A stretch of 36,986 nucleotides of DNA from contig SUVV01000020.1 of the NCBI GenBank assembly GCA_015061805.1, positions 1 to 36,986 of the forward strand, written 5' to 3'. The stretch is from Lentisphaerota bacterium (GTDB lineage: Bacteria; Verrucomicrobiota; Lentisphaeria; Victivallales; Victivallaceae). Below, in pieces: positions 15,357 through 23,670 of the stretch. Position numbers and translations under genes: made by a program. Each line of letters opens with the position of its first letter. The stretch's first letter is position 1. The notes beneath the pieces are model-generated. The model was given only the letters and a program-made list of their open reading frames with translations, did no database searches and was not told the DNA's origin.

Positions 15357-16550
15357 TCAATCGACAATTTTCACCGGGCAACCTCCCGGAAGCAAATAGT
15401 ACAGTATTTCAACATCCCGGTTGTGCATCCGCAAACAGCCGTTGCTCAATGAACGGCCGACCGAGGAATCATCACCTGATCCGTGAATACCGTAGCCTTT
15501 ATCTTTTTTCGATCCATGCGGATCGATCTGACGAAGTTTCAGAAAATAGTCACCCAGCGGATTTTCCTTATCGCCATAAGCGAAAATCCTGCCGTCCGGG
15601 CCGTGCCACTTGGGGTGGCGCAACCGGTGGGTAATGACAAACGTTCCGACCGGAGTCGAATTTTTACGCCCGACGCCGACCGGGAATACTGTAAAAATAT
15701 TCCACGCATTCTTTTCTTTGCGCCAAACATTCAGCAAGCGCGCCTTGCGGGAAACCGTCACCTGCCACGGGCCGGGGATAACACGCAGTTTTTCACCGAT
15801 ACGGAGGAAATTATTCTTGCGTTTGTTGATGAACTTTATCCCTTCGACTGTCGTATTATTGCGGCGGGAAATCCTGATAAGGTGATCGCGGGCAATTACT
15901 TTGTGGATAACTGTCTCTTTTTTCCAATTGCGCGTTTGCCACTTATTGCGAATGGCAGCGGCAAGTTCAGCACCGACGGAATTCCATGCTTCGGAAAATT
16001 CTCCGCCCGCAGAGTATTCTTTCATCAGAAATTCCCGGCTCAACGCAGCGATCTCATCTGCAGATTCCATCCCTTTGATACGGGCAATCAACTCATTTGC
16101 CCCCGGGGTCTGACCGGAACGGAACTCCGGAGTATCTTCATTCAGCGGCGGATCATCCGGACGGACAACACCCTTACTGCTGCCGCCGCCGCTGCCGGGA
16201 TTGGCCTGCTGCGGACCGGTCGTTGACGGATTGTCACCGCCGGCAGAATTGCCGCCGGAAACATTTTCCCCGGACTCTCCGGAATCATTACCGCCGCCGG
16301 AAAGTTCTCCACGGTTTTCTCTGCTGCTTCCGGAATCATCACCCGGTGTTGCAGGAGCCTTGCCGGAAGAAAGATCTTCTTTGCCGGATTTTTCCGCAAC
16401 TTTTGCTTTTTCCGGGACAATGAGCATGACCACACCGACCGTCACCGCCGCGACAACGCACAGCACAGCAAAGAACCGCAGGCGTTTACCTCCGGCACTG
16501 CTCCGGAAATTCCCGCCGGATGTCCGCTTGAAATCATAGGGTACAGGCAT
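15357..16550 (-). CDS. LysM and L,D-transpeptidase (YkuD) protein, membrane-anchored
   Basis: A 397-residue peptidoglycan cross-linking or protein-anchoring enzyme. A basic cytoplasmic N-terminus and one membrane span (about 25-45) lead to a Gly/Ser/Asp-rich flexible linker (about 55-135). A LysM peptidoglycan-binding domain follows (about 214-258; VIARDHLIRISRRNNTTVEG), then a YkuD catalytic domain (265-397). The catalytic residues are His356 in GIHGSGD and Cys372 in SNGCLRMH. The orientation puts the enzyme outside the inner membrane. It is first in the operon with accA, the argA-like gene and the amidase, and has a good promoter (16598-16626) and GAAAGAG ribosome-binding site. Confidence 0.93.
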   Translation of the reverse strand: MPVPYDFKRTSGGNFRSSAGGKRLRFFAVLCVVAAVTVGVVMLIVPEKAKVAEKSGKEDLSSGKAPATPGDDSGSSRENRGELSGGGNDSGESGENVSGGNSAGGDNPSTTGPQQANPGSGGGSSKGVVRPDDPPLNEDTPEFRSGQTPGANELIARIKGMESADEIAALSREFLMKEYSAGGEFSEAWNSVGAELAAAIRNKWQTRNWKKETVIHKVIARDHLIRISRRNNTTVEGIKFINKRKNNFLRIGEKLRVIPGPWQVTVSRKARLLNVWRKEKNAWNIFTVFPVGVGRKNSTPVGTFVITHRLRHPKWHGPDGRIFAYGDKENPLGDYFLKLRQIDPHGSKKDKGYGIHGSGDDSSVGRSLSNGCLRMHNRDVEILYYLLPGGCPVKIVD

Positions 16551-16597
16551 AATTCAAAACTCTTTCAATAATCAAAAAGCAACATTGCGACCAATAT

Positions 16598-16626
16598 AAT
16601 ATAGTACAGAAAGGGAGTTTTTTCAA
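16598..16626 (-). promoter_or_regulatory. Sigma-70 promoter of the L,D-transpeptidase operon
   Basis: On the minus strand: TTGAAA, 17-nt spacer, TATATT, with start expected near 16591 and a leader of about 40 nt. It is divergent from the tsaD promoter in the same 187-bp spacer. Confidence 0.68.
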
Positions 16627-16671
16627 GTTTGTCATCTGATAAATAATATTGCAAAATCAACTGCACCGTGA

Positions 16672-16700
16672 TTGAATTTACAATAAAAATGTGATATATT
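16672..16700 (+). promoter_or_regulatory. Sigma-70 promoter of tsaD
   Basis: TTGAAT (16672-16677), 17-nt spacer, TATATT (16695-16700). Start expected near 16707, leaving a leader of about 30 nt that contains the GAAGGA ribosome-binding site. Confidence 0.68.
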
Positions 16701-16737
16701 CCATGTTGAACAATTTTATCCTTGAAGGAATATTCAT

Positions 16738-17814
16738 ATGAGTCTGATTTTAGGTTTGGAAAGCAGTTGCGATGAAACCGCAGCCGCCGTAGTGCAGAAC
16801 GGCAATACCGTACTGGGCAGTGAAGTCGCCTCCCAGATCGCCCGCCACGCACCACACGGCGGCGTCGTCCCGGAACTCGCCGCAAGAGAACACCTCAAAG
16901 CCCTGATCCCGGTCACCGAAAGCGCCCTGCGCAACGCCGGTGTCACCATGCAGGATATCGATGCCATTGCCGTCACCCAGGGGCCCGGGCTGATCCCGGC
17001 TCTGCTGGTCGGATTGAACTACGCCAAAGGTCTGGCACAGGCAAATGATCTGCCGCTGATCGGAGTGAACCACTTTCTCGCCCACATCTACGGGGCGTTC
17101 CTTGACGGCGGCGCAGAAATGCTCAAATCACCGGCAACCTACCCCATTCTGGCGCTGGTCGTTTCCGGCGGTCACACCTCGCTGCTTTTAGTTGATAAAG
17201 ACGGTTCGGCCCGGCAATTGGGCTGTACCATCGACGATGCCGCCGGTGAAGCACTGGACAAGGGCGCAAAACTGCTCGGTCTGGGTTATCCCGGCGGTCC
17301 CGTCATGCAGAAAACTGCCGAAAACGGCGATGTCAACCGCTTCAACTTCCCCCGGCCGCTCACCGGCGGAGCCGGAAAACCGGTCGCTCCGGAGAACCGT
17401 TACAACTTCAGTTTCAGCGGTATCAAAACCGCATTGCTCTACCATGTCCGCAACACTCCGGCAGAAACGGCCGCCGACCCGCAATGGCTGGCAGATACCG
17501 CCGCCGGATATCAGAATGCAGTGGTCGATGTCCTCGTCAGAAAAACGCTTCTGGCGGTCAAGGACTTCCCGGTGCGTACTGTGGTGGTCGCAGGCGGAGT
17601 AGCCTGCAATGCCGAACTCCGCCGCCAGATGGCGGAACGGCTGCCCAAAGGCATCACCTTGAAACTGGCTCCGCCCAAATATTGCACTGACAACGCGGCG
17701 ATGGTCGGCGGGATCGCCTACCATGCCTTCAAACGCAACGATTTTTCGGCACTTTCCATCGATTCTTTCGCCCGGCTGCCGAGAATCGTCGAAGTCCCCT
17801 TTGTTGAAAAATAA
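16738..17814 (+). CDS. tsaD: tRNA N6-adenosine threonylcarbamoyltransferase
   Basis: TsaD transfers threonylcarbamoyl to A37 of ANN-decoding tRNAs, working with TsaB and TsaE. The 358-residue protein has the ASKHA-fold signature ESSCDETAAAVV at its start and metal-binding His112 and His116 in NHFLAHIYG. VSGGHTSLLLV and the sugar/phosphate loop IDDAAGEALDKGAKLLGLGY follow, with a C-terminal NAAMVGGIAYH. Length is typical. It heads a tRNA-related operon with gph and the CCA-adding enzyme (18 bp to gph). Confidence 0.97.
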   Translation: MSLILGLESSCDETAAAVVQNGNTVLGSEVASQIARHAPHGGVVPELAAREHLKALIPVTESALRNAGVTMQDIDAIAVTQGPGLIPALLVGLNYAKGLAQANDLPLIGVNHFLAHIYGAFLDGGAEMLKSPATYPILALVVSGGHTSLLLVDKDGSARQLGCTIDDAAGEALDKGAKLLGLGYPGGPVMQKTAENGDVNRFNFPRPLTGGAGKPVAPENRYNFSFSGIKTALLYHVRNTPAETAADPQWLADTAAGYQNAVVDVLVRKTLLAVKDFPVRTVVVAGGVACNAELRRQMAERLPKGITLKLAPPKYCTDNAAMVGGIAYHAFKRNDFSALSIDSFARLPRIVEVPFVEK

Positions 17815-17833
17815 ATTAAGGAAGAGGTATTCC

Positions 17834-18472
17834 ATGGCTGAACTTCTGATATTCGACCTCGATGGAACTTTGGTCGATTCCCGGCTCGATCTTATCAATG
17901 CCGTCAACTATATGCGGCAAACAATGAACCTTGAACCACTCGACGGAGAACGGGTCGTCCGCATGATCGGCAACGGCATCAACAGTCTCATCCGACGGGC
18001 GATCGCTGACGCCGATGTTGATTTTGAAACCGCTTTGCAGCGGATGAAACGCTTTTACTCCGATCACCTGATTGATTCAACCCGGCTCTACCCCGGAGTA
18101 TCATCCACCCTTGCCGAATTGAAACAGTACGGCATAAAACTCGCCGTGGTCACCAACAAGGCTTCTGATGCGGCCCGCACGATTCTGGCAGGACTCGGAG
18201 TCGACGGATATTTCTCTGACATCATCGGCGGCGATGACCAATACCCGCTTAAACCGGCACCGGATGCCCTGCTTGCCCTGCAGAAAAAGTATAATGCTTC
18301 AGCTGCCGGATGCTGGATGATCGGCGACCATTACACCGACCTGGAAGCCGGACGTCTTGCCGGATTCCGCCGGATTTTCCTCACCTGCGGCATGGGTGTC
18401 ACCGGAGAGGAAACTCCGGACTACAGCGTTGACTCTTTCAATGCGATCCCGGATGTCATCCGCGGCTTCTGA
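17834..18472 (+). CDS. gph: Phosphoglycolate phosphatase-like HAD hydrolase
   Basis: A 212-residue HAD-family phosphatase. Motif I is FDLDGTLVDS (nucleophile Asp8, Asp10), motif II is VVTNKAS, the conserved lysine lies in PLKPAP, and motif IV is IGDHYTDLEAG. A helical cap domain lies between motifs I and II. Best fit is phosphoglycolate phosphatase, which clears 2-phosphoglycolate from DNA-end repair, though HAD substrate calls are uncertain. ATG 17834 follows GGAAGAGG; longer readings start inside tsaD. The next gene begins 6 bp after its stop. Confidence 0.85.
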   Translation: MAELLIFDLDGTLVDSRLDLINAVNYMRQTMNLEPLDGERVVRMIGNGINSLIRRAIADADVDFETALQRMKRFYSDHLIDSTRLYPGVSSTLAELKQYGIKLAVVTNKASDAARTILAGLGVDGYFSDIIGGDDQYPLKPAPDALLALQKKYNASAAGCWMIGDHYTDLEAGRLAGFRRIFLTCGMGVTGEETPDYSVDSFNAIPDVIRGF

Positions 18473-18478
18473 CACGAC

Positions 18479-19810
18479 ATGAAAAAACTGTATTCGGCGG
18501 CCCCCGGCTTTGAAACTGCCCGGAAATTCTCCCGGAAACTCCGGGAATCCGGATTCCGCAGTGCGCTGGTCGGCGGCGCCGTCCGCGATCTGCTTCTTGG
18601 CAGAACTCCGGCGGACTTTGACCTGGTGACAGAAGCGCTCCCGGAAGATATCTGCCGGATTTTTCCGCAAGCCAAACTTGTGGGAAAAAGTTTCGGTGTG
18701 ACCATCGTCCGTGACGGCAACGGCAATGATATGGAAATCGCCACCGCCCGGAGCGAACGCTTCTACCTCGACGGCAGACACCCGGAACAAATCTCCTACA
18801 CCACCGATTTTGCGCTGGATGCCCGGCGGCGGGATTTCACCGTTAACGCCCTGATGTACGATCTCGAACAGGAGACCCTGCTCGATTTCACCGGGGGGCT
18901 TGCCGACCTTGAAGCAGGTATTCTCCGGGCCGTTGGTGTCCCGGAAGAGCGTTTCAACGAAGATTATCTGCGACTGCTCCGCGCCGTCCGCTTCGCCGCC
19001 AAACTTGATTTCAAACTTGACCCCAAACTGGAAAATGCGCTGAAAAGCCACGCCCATTCAACAACACAACTGTCTTCTGAACGGGTTTTCGCTGAACTGG
19101 ACATGATGCTTACCGGGAAAAATCCGGCACGGGCAGTCGAATTGCTCGAATCATCCACCATCCTCGAAAAACTTCTTCCGGAAGTTGCAAGATTGCGGAA
19201 CATCACCCAACCGCCCCAATTCCATCCGGAGGGCGATGTACTTGAACACACGTTGATGATGCTTCGCCACATGACTGTTCCCAACCGTAAATTGGCGTGG
19301 AGCGTACTGTTGCACGACGTCGGCAAAGCCGATACCCGTTCGGTCGATCCCGACGGCAGGATCCGCTTTTTCGGGCATGAAAGCGCCGGAGCGCTCATTG
19401 CTGAAAACATCTGCCGGAGATTGCGGATGCCCAATGATGATATCGATTGCTGTGTCCACGCAGTTGCCAACCATATGCGTTTTGCTTCGGTGCAGAATAT
19501 GAAACGCGCCAAACTGCGCCGCCTGATCGGGGAAGAGAATTTTTCCGTTGAACTGGAACTCCACCGCCTCGACTGCCGCTGCAGTAACGGCCTGATGGCA
19601 GGATATAATTTTCTGCTTGATCTGCTGCAGGAATTCCGCGACGATACCCCCCTGCCCCCGCCGCTGGTAATGGGGCGCGACCTTATACAAAACAACATCA
19701 AGCCGCAACCGAAATTCAAAGTCGTGCTTGATGCAGTTTATGAACGCCAACTGGCAGGAGAATTCACCGACCGGGAATCCGCCCTCCAAGCGGCTCTGGC
19801 AATGTTTTAA
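18479..19810 (+). CDS. cca: CCA tRNA nucleotidyltransferase (poly(A) polymerase superfamily, HD domain)
   Basis: A 443-residue class II nucleotidyltransferase. The head domain has VGGAVRDLLLG (31-41) and the metal-binding pair Asp46/Asp48 in PADFDLV. RRDFTVNALMYD and EDYLRLLRAVRF are the usual flanking motifs, and a helical neck/body follows. A C-terminal HD domain carries HTLMMLRHM and LLHDVGKAD (near residue 278). Such enzymes add or repair the CCA end of tRNA; a poly(A) polymerase role is the alternative. It follows gph by 6 bp and shares context with tsaD, favouring tRNA maturation. The ribosome-binding site is weak, suggesting coupled translation. Confidence 0.88.
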   Translation: MKKLYSAAPGFETARKFSRKLRESGFRSALVGGAVRDLLLGRTPADFDLVTEALPEDICRIFPQAKLVGKSFGVTIVRDGNGNDMEIATARSERFYLDGRHPEQISYTTDFALDARRRDFTVNALMYDLEQETLLDFTGGLADLEAGILRAVGVPEERFNEDYLRLLRAVRFAAKLDFKLDPKLENALKSHAHSTTQLSSERVFAELDMMLTGKNPARAVELLESSTILEKLLPEVARLRNITQPPQFHPEGDVLEHTLMMLRHMTVPNRKLAWSVLLHDVGKADTRSVDPDGRIRFFGHESAGALIAENICRRLRMPNDDIDCCVHAVANHMRFASVQNMKRAKLRRLIGEENFSVELELHRLDCRCSNGLMAGYNFLLDLLQEFRDDTPLPPPLVMGRDLIQNNIKPQPKFKVVLDAVYERQLAGEFTDRESALQAALAMF

Positions 19811-19820
19811 TTATTGCCCT

Positions 19821-19872
19821 CACCCCTTTTTCAGAAAAGCGGGGTAATTTGCCGCTCCGTTGTCGCGGCAAA
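19821..19872. repeat. Two-hairpin dispersed module, copy 4
   Basis: Located between the convergent ends of cca and the secreted hydrolase gene. CCCC-TTTTTC pairs with GAAAAGCGGGG (hairpin 1), and TTTGCCGC (19848-19855) pairs perfectly with GCGGCAAA (19865-19872) around loop TCCGTTGTC (hairpin 2). It matches 687-744, and structurally the modules opening each 322-bp unit at the left end. A REP/BIME-like element between convergent genes is a reasonable reading; it has no T-run, so it is not a standard terminator. Confidence 0.8.
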
Positions 19873-19888
19873 GAGATATCACTCCGGA

Positions 19889-20980
19889 TTAACGTCCGAG
19901 AGCAGCACTTGATTCATTACTGTTGATCTTGCTGAAGTCAGCCGTTTTTCCCTTTTGCTGTTTCAGCAGCCACTGCACACCGGTACCGCCCAGAATCGCA
20001 TGACCGGCATGGAAAAGATTGATCCGGACATTGCCGGAAGTACGGCGGACATAGATTTTGTATTTACCGAATTTCTCGGTGACTTCCGCAAAACCTGCCG
20101 GAGTTTTTCTGGTCTTGTGAATATTCTTGATCGCCTCGATCTCCGCTTCAGTGAAGCGATCTTCGGGAGCGGCGGCCTTGTTGAATGCCCAAACCGCATG
20201 TTCCACCGGAACCACCCGGTCAAAGACACCATGAGAGATGTCCAGCGGATAACTCACGCCTTCCAGATGAGTGACCGGACTGCGGTGGATCGCCTCTTTT
20301 TTTGCATTTTCATCGGTCTGGGGACTGCCGATATTTTTTTCAATATGGATGCCGTAACCTCTGGCAGTTCCGGGCTTCGGAGAATAGTATTCATGCCACT
20401 TTACGATGTCGGAAATAGGACACCAGGAGGAAACTCCCGCCCAGATGTCCCGGCTCCGGGAACTGGTGAGCAGCGACATGAATCCGCCGCCGGAACCACC
20501 GATAAGATAGATGCGGCTGTTATCGATATTGTAGTTTTTCTGCATATATTTCACGGCATCAATGATGTCGGAAACTGCCGCATCACTGCCCATGGACAAA
20601 CGGTTTCCGGAGGTGTTATTACCCCGGAAATTGGGCGCGATCATGTAAACATCGTGCTTGACAAGATGCCCGGCATAGGAACTGCGGCACTGCTTGTAAT
20701 TTGCACTCCAGGTATGCAAGGTGACAAAGAGCGGACGGGGTTCTTTTGACTTGGCTTCCAGCACCAGTGCGGGCTGCTGAGTATTGTCATAACTGCACAG
20801 ATAAGTGATCTCTCTGGTCGGAGCATTCACTTTCTTTTTTGCTTTTTTAGCGGCTTTTTTCTTTGCCGTTTTCGCAGTTTTCACACTTCCGGCAGATTTT
20901 ACCGGTTCGCTTTTTTCAGCGGCTCCGGCAAACGCGATCAATGCCGCAAACACAATTCCGGCAAGCAGACTCTTTTTCAC
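19889..20980 (-). CDS. Secreted alpha/beta hydrolase (esterase/peptidase S9-like)
   Basis: A 363-residue exported hydrolase. Residues 1-21 are a classical signal peptide. Residues 22-53 are a Lys/Ala-rich linker (KTAKKKAAKKAKKK) resembling histone H1 tails. The alpha/beta-hydrolase domain (about 58-345) has the nucleophile elbow GGSGGGF (Ser163), a probable acid Asp254 in HGVFDRVVPVEH, and His324 or His327 in LFHAGHAIL. It most resembles prolyl-oligopeptidase-type esterases, including those acting on plant cell-wall acyl groups; the substrate is unknown. I chose GTG 20980 because AGGAGGAAA lies directly upstream and the signal peptide begins there; longer starts overlap the CoA-ligase gene. 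It follows that gene by 19 bp. Confidence 0.85.
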   Translation of the reverse strand: MKKSLLAGIVFAALIAFAGAAEKSEPVKSAGSVKTAKTAKKKAAKKAKKKVNAPTREITYLCSYDNTQQPALVLEAKSKEPRPLFVTLHTWSANYKQCRSSYAGHLVKHDVYMIAPNFRGNNTSGNRLSMGSDAAVSDIIDAVKYMQKNYNIDNSRIYLIGGSGGGFMSLLTSSRSRDIWAGVSSWCPISDIVKWHEYYSPKPGTARGYGIHIEKNIGSPQTDENAKKEAIHRSPVTHLEGVSYPLDISHGVFDRVVPVEHAVWAFNKAAAPEDRFTEAEIEAIKNIHKTRKTPAGFAEVTEKFGKYKIYVRRTSGNVRINLFHAGHAILGGTGVQWLLKQQKGKTADFSKINSNESSAALGR

Positions 20981-20999
20981 AGCAATTTCCTCCTGTTGA

Positions 21000-22313
21000 T
21001 CAGCGGATACGGTTATCCAGCACCCGCTTGGCTTTACCTTCACTGCGGGTAATGGTGTTGTACGGAACGACGGTAACTTTGATCCGCAGACCGGTCACGG
21101 ATTCAACGGAAGCGGTGACCATGCGGCGGATCTGTTCGATGATCGCTTCCCCCTGGGCATAGACATTTTCCGCAAGCTCAAGGTCAAGCGCGATATTGTC
21201 CATATTGCCGGAGGTGCTGAGTTTGATCATGTAGTTGGCAGTGGTTCCCTCGACCATAAGCAGAGCGGATTCGATCTGGGAGGGGAAGACATTCACGCCG
21301 CGGATGATAAACATATCATCACTGCGGGCGGAAATGCGGTCGATCCGGCGCATGGTTCTGCCGCAAGCGCATTTTTCGGTGATGATACGGGTGAGGTCGC
21401 GGGTACGGTAGCGGATCATCGGCATCGCGTACTTGCTAAGCGTGGTCAGCACCAGTTCACCGGTTTCGCCGTCGGGCAGGACTTCGCAGGTATCCGGATC
21501 GATGATTTCAGGATAGAAATGGTCTTCAAAGATGTGCATACCTTCATGCTGACTGCATTCGATAGCGACGCCGGGGCCGATGATTTCGGAGAGTCCGTAG
21601 ATGTCAAATGCTTCGATACCGGCGCCTTTTTCCAGACGTTCGCGCATGCCCTGAGTCCAGGGTTCAGCACCGAATACACCGGCACGGATCGGCAGGTCGC
21701 GCAGATCGATACCCAATTCTTTGGCCTGTTCGATCAGGTGGAGGAAGTAACTCGGAGTACAGCAGATTGCGTTGACACCGAAGTCACGGATAAGCATGAC
21801 CTGACGCTTGGTATTGCCGCCGGAGGCAGGAACCACCGTCGCACCCAGCGCTTCGACACCGGCGTGGGCGCCCAGACCACCGGTAAAAAGTCCGTAACCG
21901 TAAGAAACCTGAATAACATCATTTTTGGACAATCCGCAGCAGCAGAGCGCGCGGCGCATGACTTCGCTCCAGACCTTGAGGTCTTCCTGCGTGTAGGCGA
22001 CGACGATCGGTTTGCCGGTGGTTCCGCTGGAAGCATGAAGCCGGACGATCTCGCTCATGGGAACCGCGCACAGACCGAAAGGATAGGTGTCGCGCAAATC
22101 GGTCTTGACACAGAACGGCAATCTGGCAATATCTTTAAGAGTTTTGATATCTTCCGGTTTGACGCCGCGTTCATCCATGCGGCTGCGGAACAGCGCCACA
22201 TTGGCATAAGAATGAGCGACCATTTTCTGTAAACGTGCCAACTGCAGATCACGCAGGAACTCCGTTGACATATAGTCATTGGCACTGAAATTATCGTTAG
22301 TTCTCAAATCCAT
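21000..22313 (-). CDS. paaK: Phenylacetate-CoA ligase family protein
   Basis: A 437-residue ANL-superfamily adenylate-forming enzyme of the PaaK type. The AMP-binding P-loop is SSGTTGKP (95-102), with YGLSEIIGPGVA in the middle, RTRDLTRI for ribose binding and a short C-terminal domain. It would activate an aryl acid such as phenylacetate or indole-acetate with ATP and CoA. No phenylacetyl-CoA epoxidase or indolepyruvate oxidoreductase genes are nearby, so the true substrate is open. In anaerobes such orphan ligases often serve amino-acid fermentation, which is inference. Ribosome-binding site GGAGAAA and a clear promoter precede it. Confidence 0.9.
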   Translation of the reverse strand: MDLRTNDNFSANDYMSTEFLRDLQLARLQKMVAHSYANVALFRSRMDERGVKPEDIKTLKDIARLPFCVKTDLRDTYPFGLCAVPMSEIVRLHASSGTTGKPIVVAYTQEDLKVWSEVMRRALCCCGLSKNDVIQVSYGYGLFTGGLGAHAGVEALGATVVPASGGNTKRQVMLIRDFGVNAICCTPSYFLHLIEQAKELGIDLRDLPIRAGVFGAEPWTQGMRERLEKGAGIEAFDIYGLSEIIGPGVAIECSQHEGMHIFEDHFYPEIIDPDTCEVLPDGETGELVLTTLSKYAMPMIRYRTRDLTRIITEKCACGRTMRRIDRISARSDDMFIIRGVNVFPSQIESALLMVEGTTANYMIKLSTSGNMDNIALDLELAENVYAQGEAIIEQIRRMVTASVESVTGLRIKVTVVPYNTITRSEGKAKRVLDNRIR

Positions 22314-22385
22314 TATATTTCTCCAAGTTTAGAACTTTTATTGCCTGACATCGAAAATTCATCTGCAAAAATAGCAGTTTCATCT

Positions 22386-22414
22386 ATTATACAGTCTCTT
22401 TTGAATTAATGCAA
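22386..22414 (-). promoter_or_regulatory. Sigma-70 promoter of paaK
   Basis: On the minus strand: TTGCAT, 17-nt spacer, TATAAT. It is the best -10 box in the window. The leader before the ligase start is about 65 nt. Confidence 0.7.
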
Positions 22415-22437
22415 GCGCAAAAAGCAATATTTCTGCT

Positions 22438-22471
22438 AAAAAAATCCTCTTTCCGGTAATTATGGGAGAGG
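22438..22471 (-). terminator. Weak intrinsic terminator after psd
   Basis: On the minus strand a 5-bp stem (CCTCT/AGAGG, loop 16 nt) is followed by ATTTTTTT. The stem is short, so efficiency is doubtful, but its position just past the psd stop suits the end of the V-ATPase operon. Confidence 0.4.
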
Positions 22472-22481
22472 GAAAAATATT

Positions 22482-23372
22482 TCAGCGGGCCACAGCAATA
22501 CGGCTTCCGTAACGCACCAGAACCTCCATACCGTTTGCCGAGGCCTCCAGCAGATCATTGTCAAAGCGGATTTTTTCATTATCGAAAACCAGCACGACGG
22601 TTGAACCGCCGAACTTGAAATATCCTTTTTCGTCAGCTTTGGCAAAATCCCCCGCACCGATGCTCTGGATGATCGAACCGACACCGAAAGCGGCAACTTC
22701 GATCATGCGGAACTCACCGAAAACCGGAGATTCCAATAGTGCGATATGCCGGGTGTTTTCAACAAAAAGATCGGGACGACGGAGCAGTGCCACCGGATTC
22801 ACCGAGTGATATTTTCCCGGCACGATCTGAACATCATCTGCCATGCGGCAATCACAAGGGAAATGGTAACGGTGATAATCCACCGGAGCCAGACGGATGA
22901 CCGCAACGGCAAGCGAATCACTCAACGCGGAACTTTTGCACAACTCATTCATCGAACGCTTTGCACCCTTGACCGGGATGGGATCGTCCGGTTTCAATCC
23001 GGTGTGGACGATGATCTTGCCGTCCGCAGGCGAAGTCAGTACCTTTTCATCATTATCGACCGGTCTGGCACCGGATTTCAGGCGGCGGGCAAAGAAACTG
23101 TTGAAACTCTCATAGTGTTCCATCGGATATTCCGCCTCGTCCGGACAGCACCCCGGGATCGCCGCAAGTTTGGCGATATCCTTGCGCGAAGCCGGAGAAT
23201 CATAATAGCGCCCCATCAGCGCAGAAACCGCCTTCCCGCCGAAAAGCACCGCCCAGAGTGAACGTCCGAGCAGAGTATTGTAAGCAAAACGCAGCGCCCG
23301 GTCCCCCATAACAGTTTCAGTGATGATTTCACCGCTGGCACGGTCAAGATATTTTATTGAATTTTCATCCAT
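22482..23372 (-). CDS. psd: Phosphatidylserine decarboxylase proenzyme
   Basis: Psd makes phosphatidylethanolamine at the inner membrane. The 296-residue proenzyme contains the self-cleavage site in FGGSTVVLVF (Gly256-Ser257, where Ser becomes the pyruvoyl group). Asp117 in SPADGKI and His170 in VDYHRYHFP complete the catalytic triad. Length fits the large-subunit bacterial type. The GGAGTGA ribosome-binding site is good. It is the last gene of the V-ATPase operon, 16 bp after the DUF1805 gene; that linkage to an ATPase is unusual. No pssA is in the window. Confidence 0.94.
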   Translation of the reverse strand: MDENSIKYLDRASGEIITETVMGDRALRFAYNTLLGRSLWAVLFGGKAVSALMGRYYDSPASRKDIAKLAAIPGCCPDEAEYPMEHYESFNSFFARRLKSGARPVDNDEKVLTSPADGKIIVHTGLKPDDPIPVKGAKRSMNELCKSSALSDSLAVAVIRLAPVDYHRYHFPCDCRMADDVQIVPGKYHSVNPVALLRRPDLFVENTRHIALLESPVFGEFRMIEVAAFGVGSIIQSIGAGDFAKADEKGYFKFGGSTVVLVFDNEKIRFDNDLLEASANGMEVLVRYGSRIAVAR

Positions 23373-23388
23373 GTGATTTCACTCCGGG

Positions 23389-23670
23389 TCACTTCATTAT
23401 CAACAACGCTTCTTTACCGGTCATACCGATCTTGACGCCACATTCAGCGGCGCGGGCGGAAACTGCATTGACACGGGCTGAAAGCATATCGTCGTAGCAG
23501 CTGACACCGGAAACAGTCGCCATCGCCGAACCGAGTTTATCAGCAACGGCAATATTGAAATATCCACAACCGAGCATTCCGACTTTGCCCTGGATCAGGA
23601 GCAGTTTGCCCTGAAGCATCTCTATCGTACTGCCGGAAAATTCAAAGTTTTCTATTTGAATTTTATCCAT
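23389..23670 (-). CDS. DUF1805 (YunC-like) small protein
   Basis: A 93-residue protein matching the DUF1805/YunC family pattern: QGKLLLIQGKVGMLGCGYF, IAVADKLGSAMATVSGVSCY and a C-terminal GMTGKEALLIM. The family's function is not established to my knowledge. ATG 23670 is inside the sequence ATGGATAA, so the start overlaps the stop of subunit D by 8 bp, with AAAGGTGA upstream. It occupies the place where V-ATPase subunit I would be expected. Its conserved LGCGYF cysteine may be functionally important. Confidence 0.82.
   Translation of the reverse strand: MDKIQIENFEFSGSTIEMLQGKLLLIQGKVGMLGCGYFNIAVADKLGSAMATVSGVSCYDDMLSARVNAVSARAAECGVKIGMTGKEALLIMK

Noticed and set aside
14312-15634. Long plus-strand ORF (440 codons) antisense to accA and the L,D-transpeptidase gene
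   Set aside because: It spans two genes with clear motifs; no ribosome-binding site or domain was seen.
19821-19872. Intrinsic terminator for cca
   Set aside because: The stems are good but neither is followed by a T-run, and the sequence is shared with the left-end repeats, so a dispersed repeat is the better reading.
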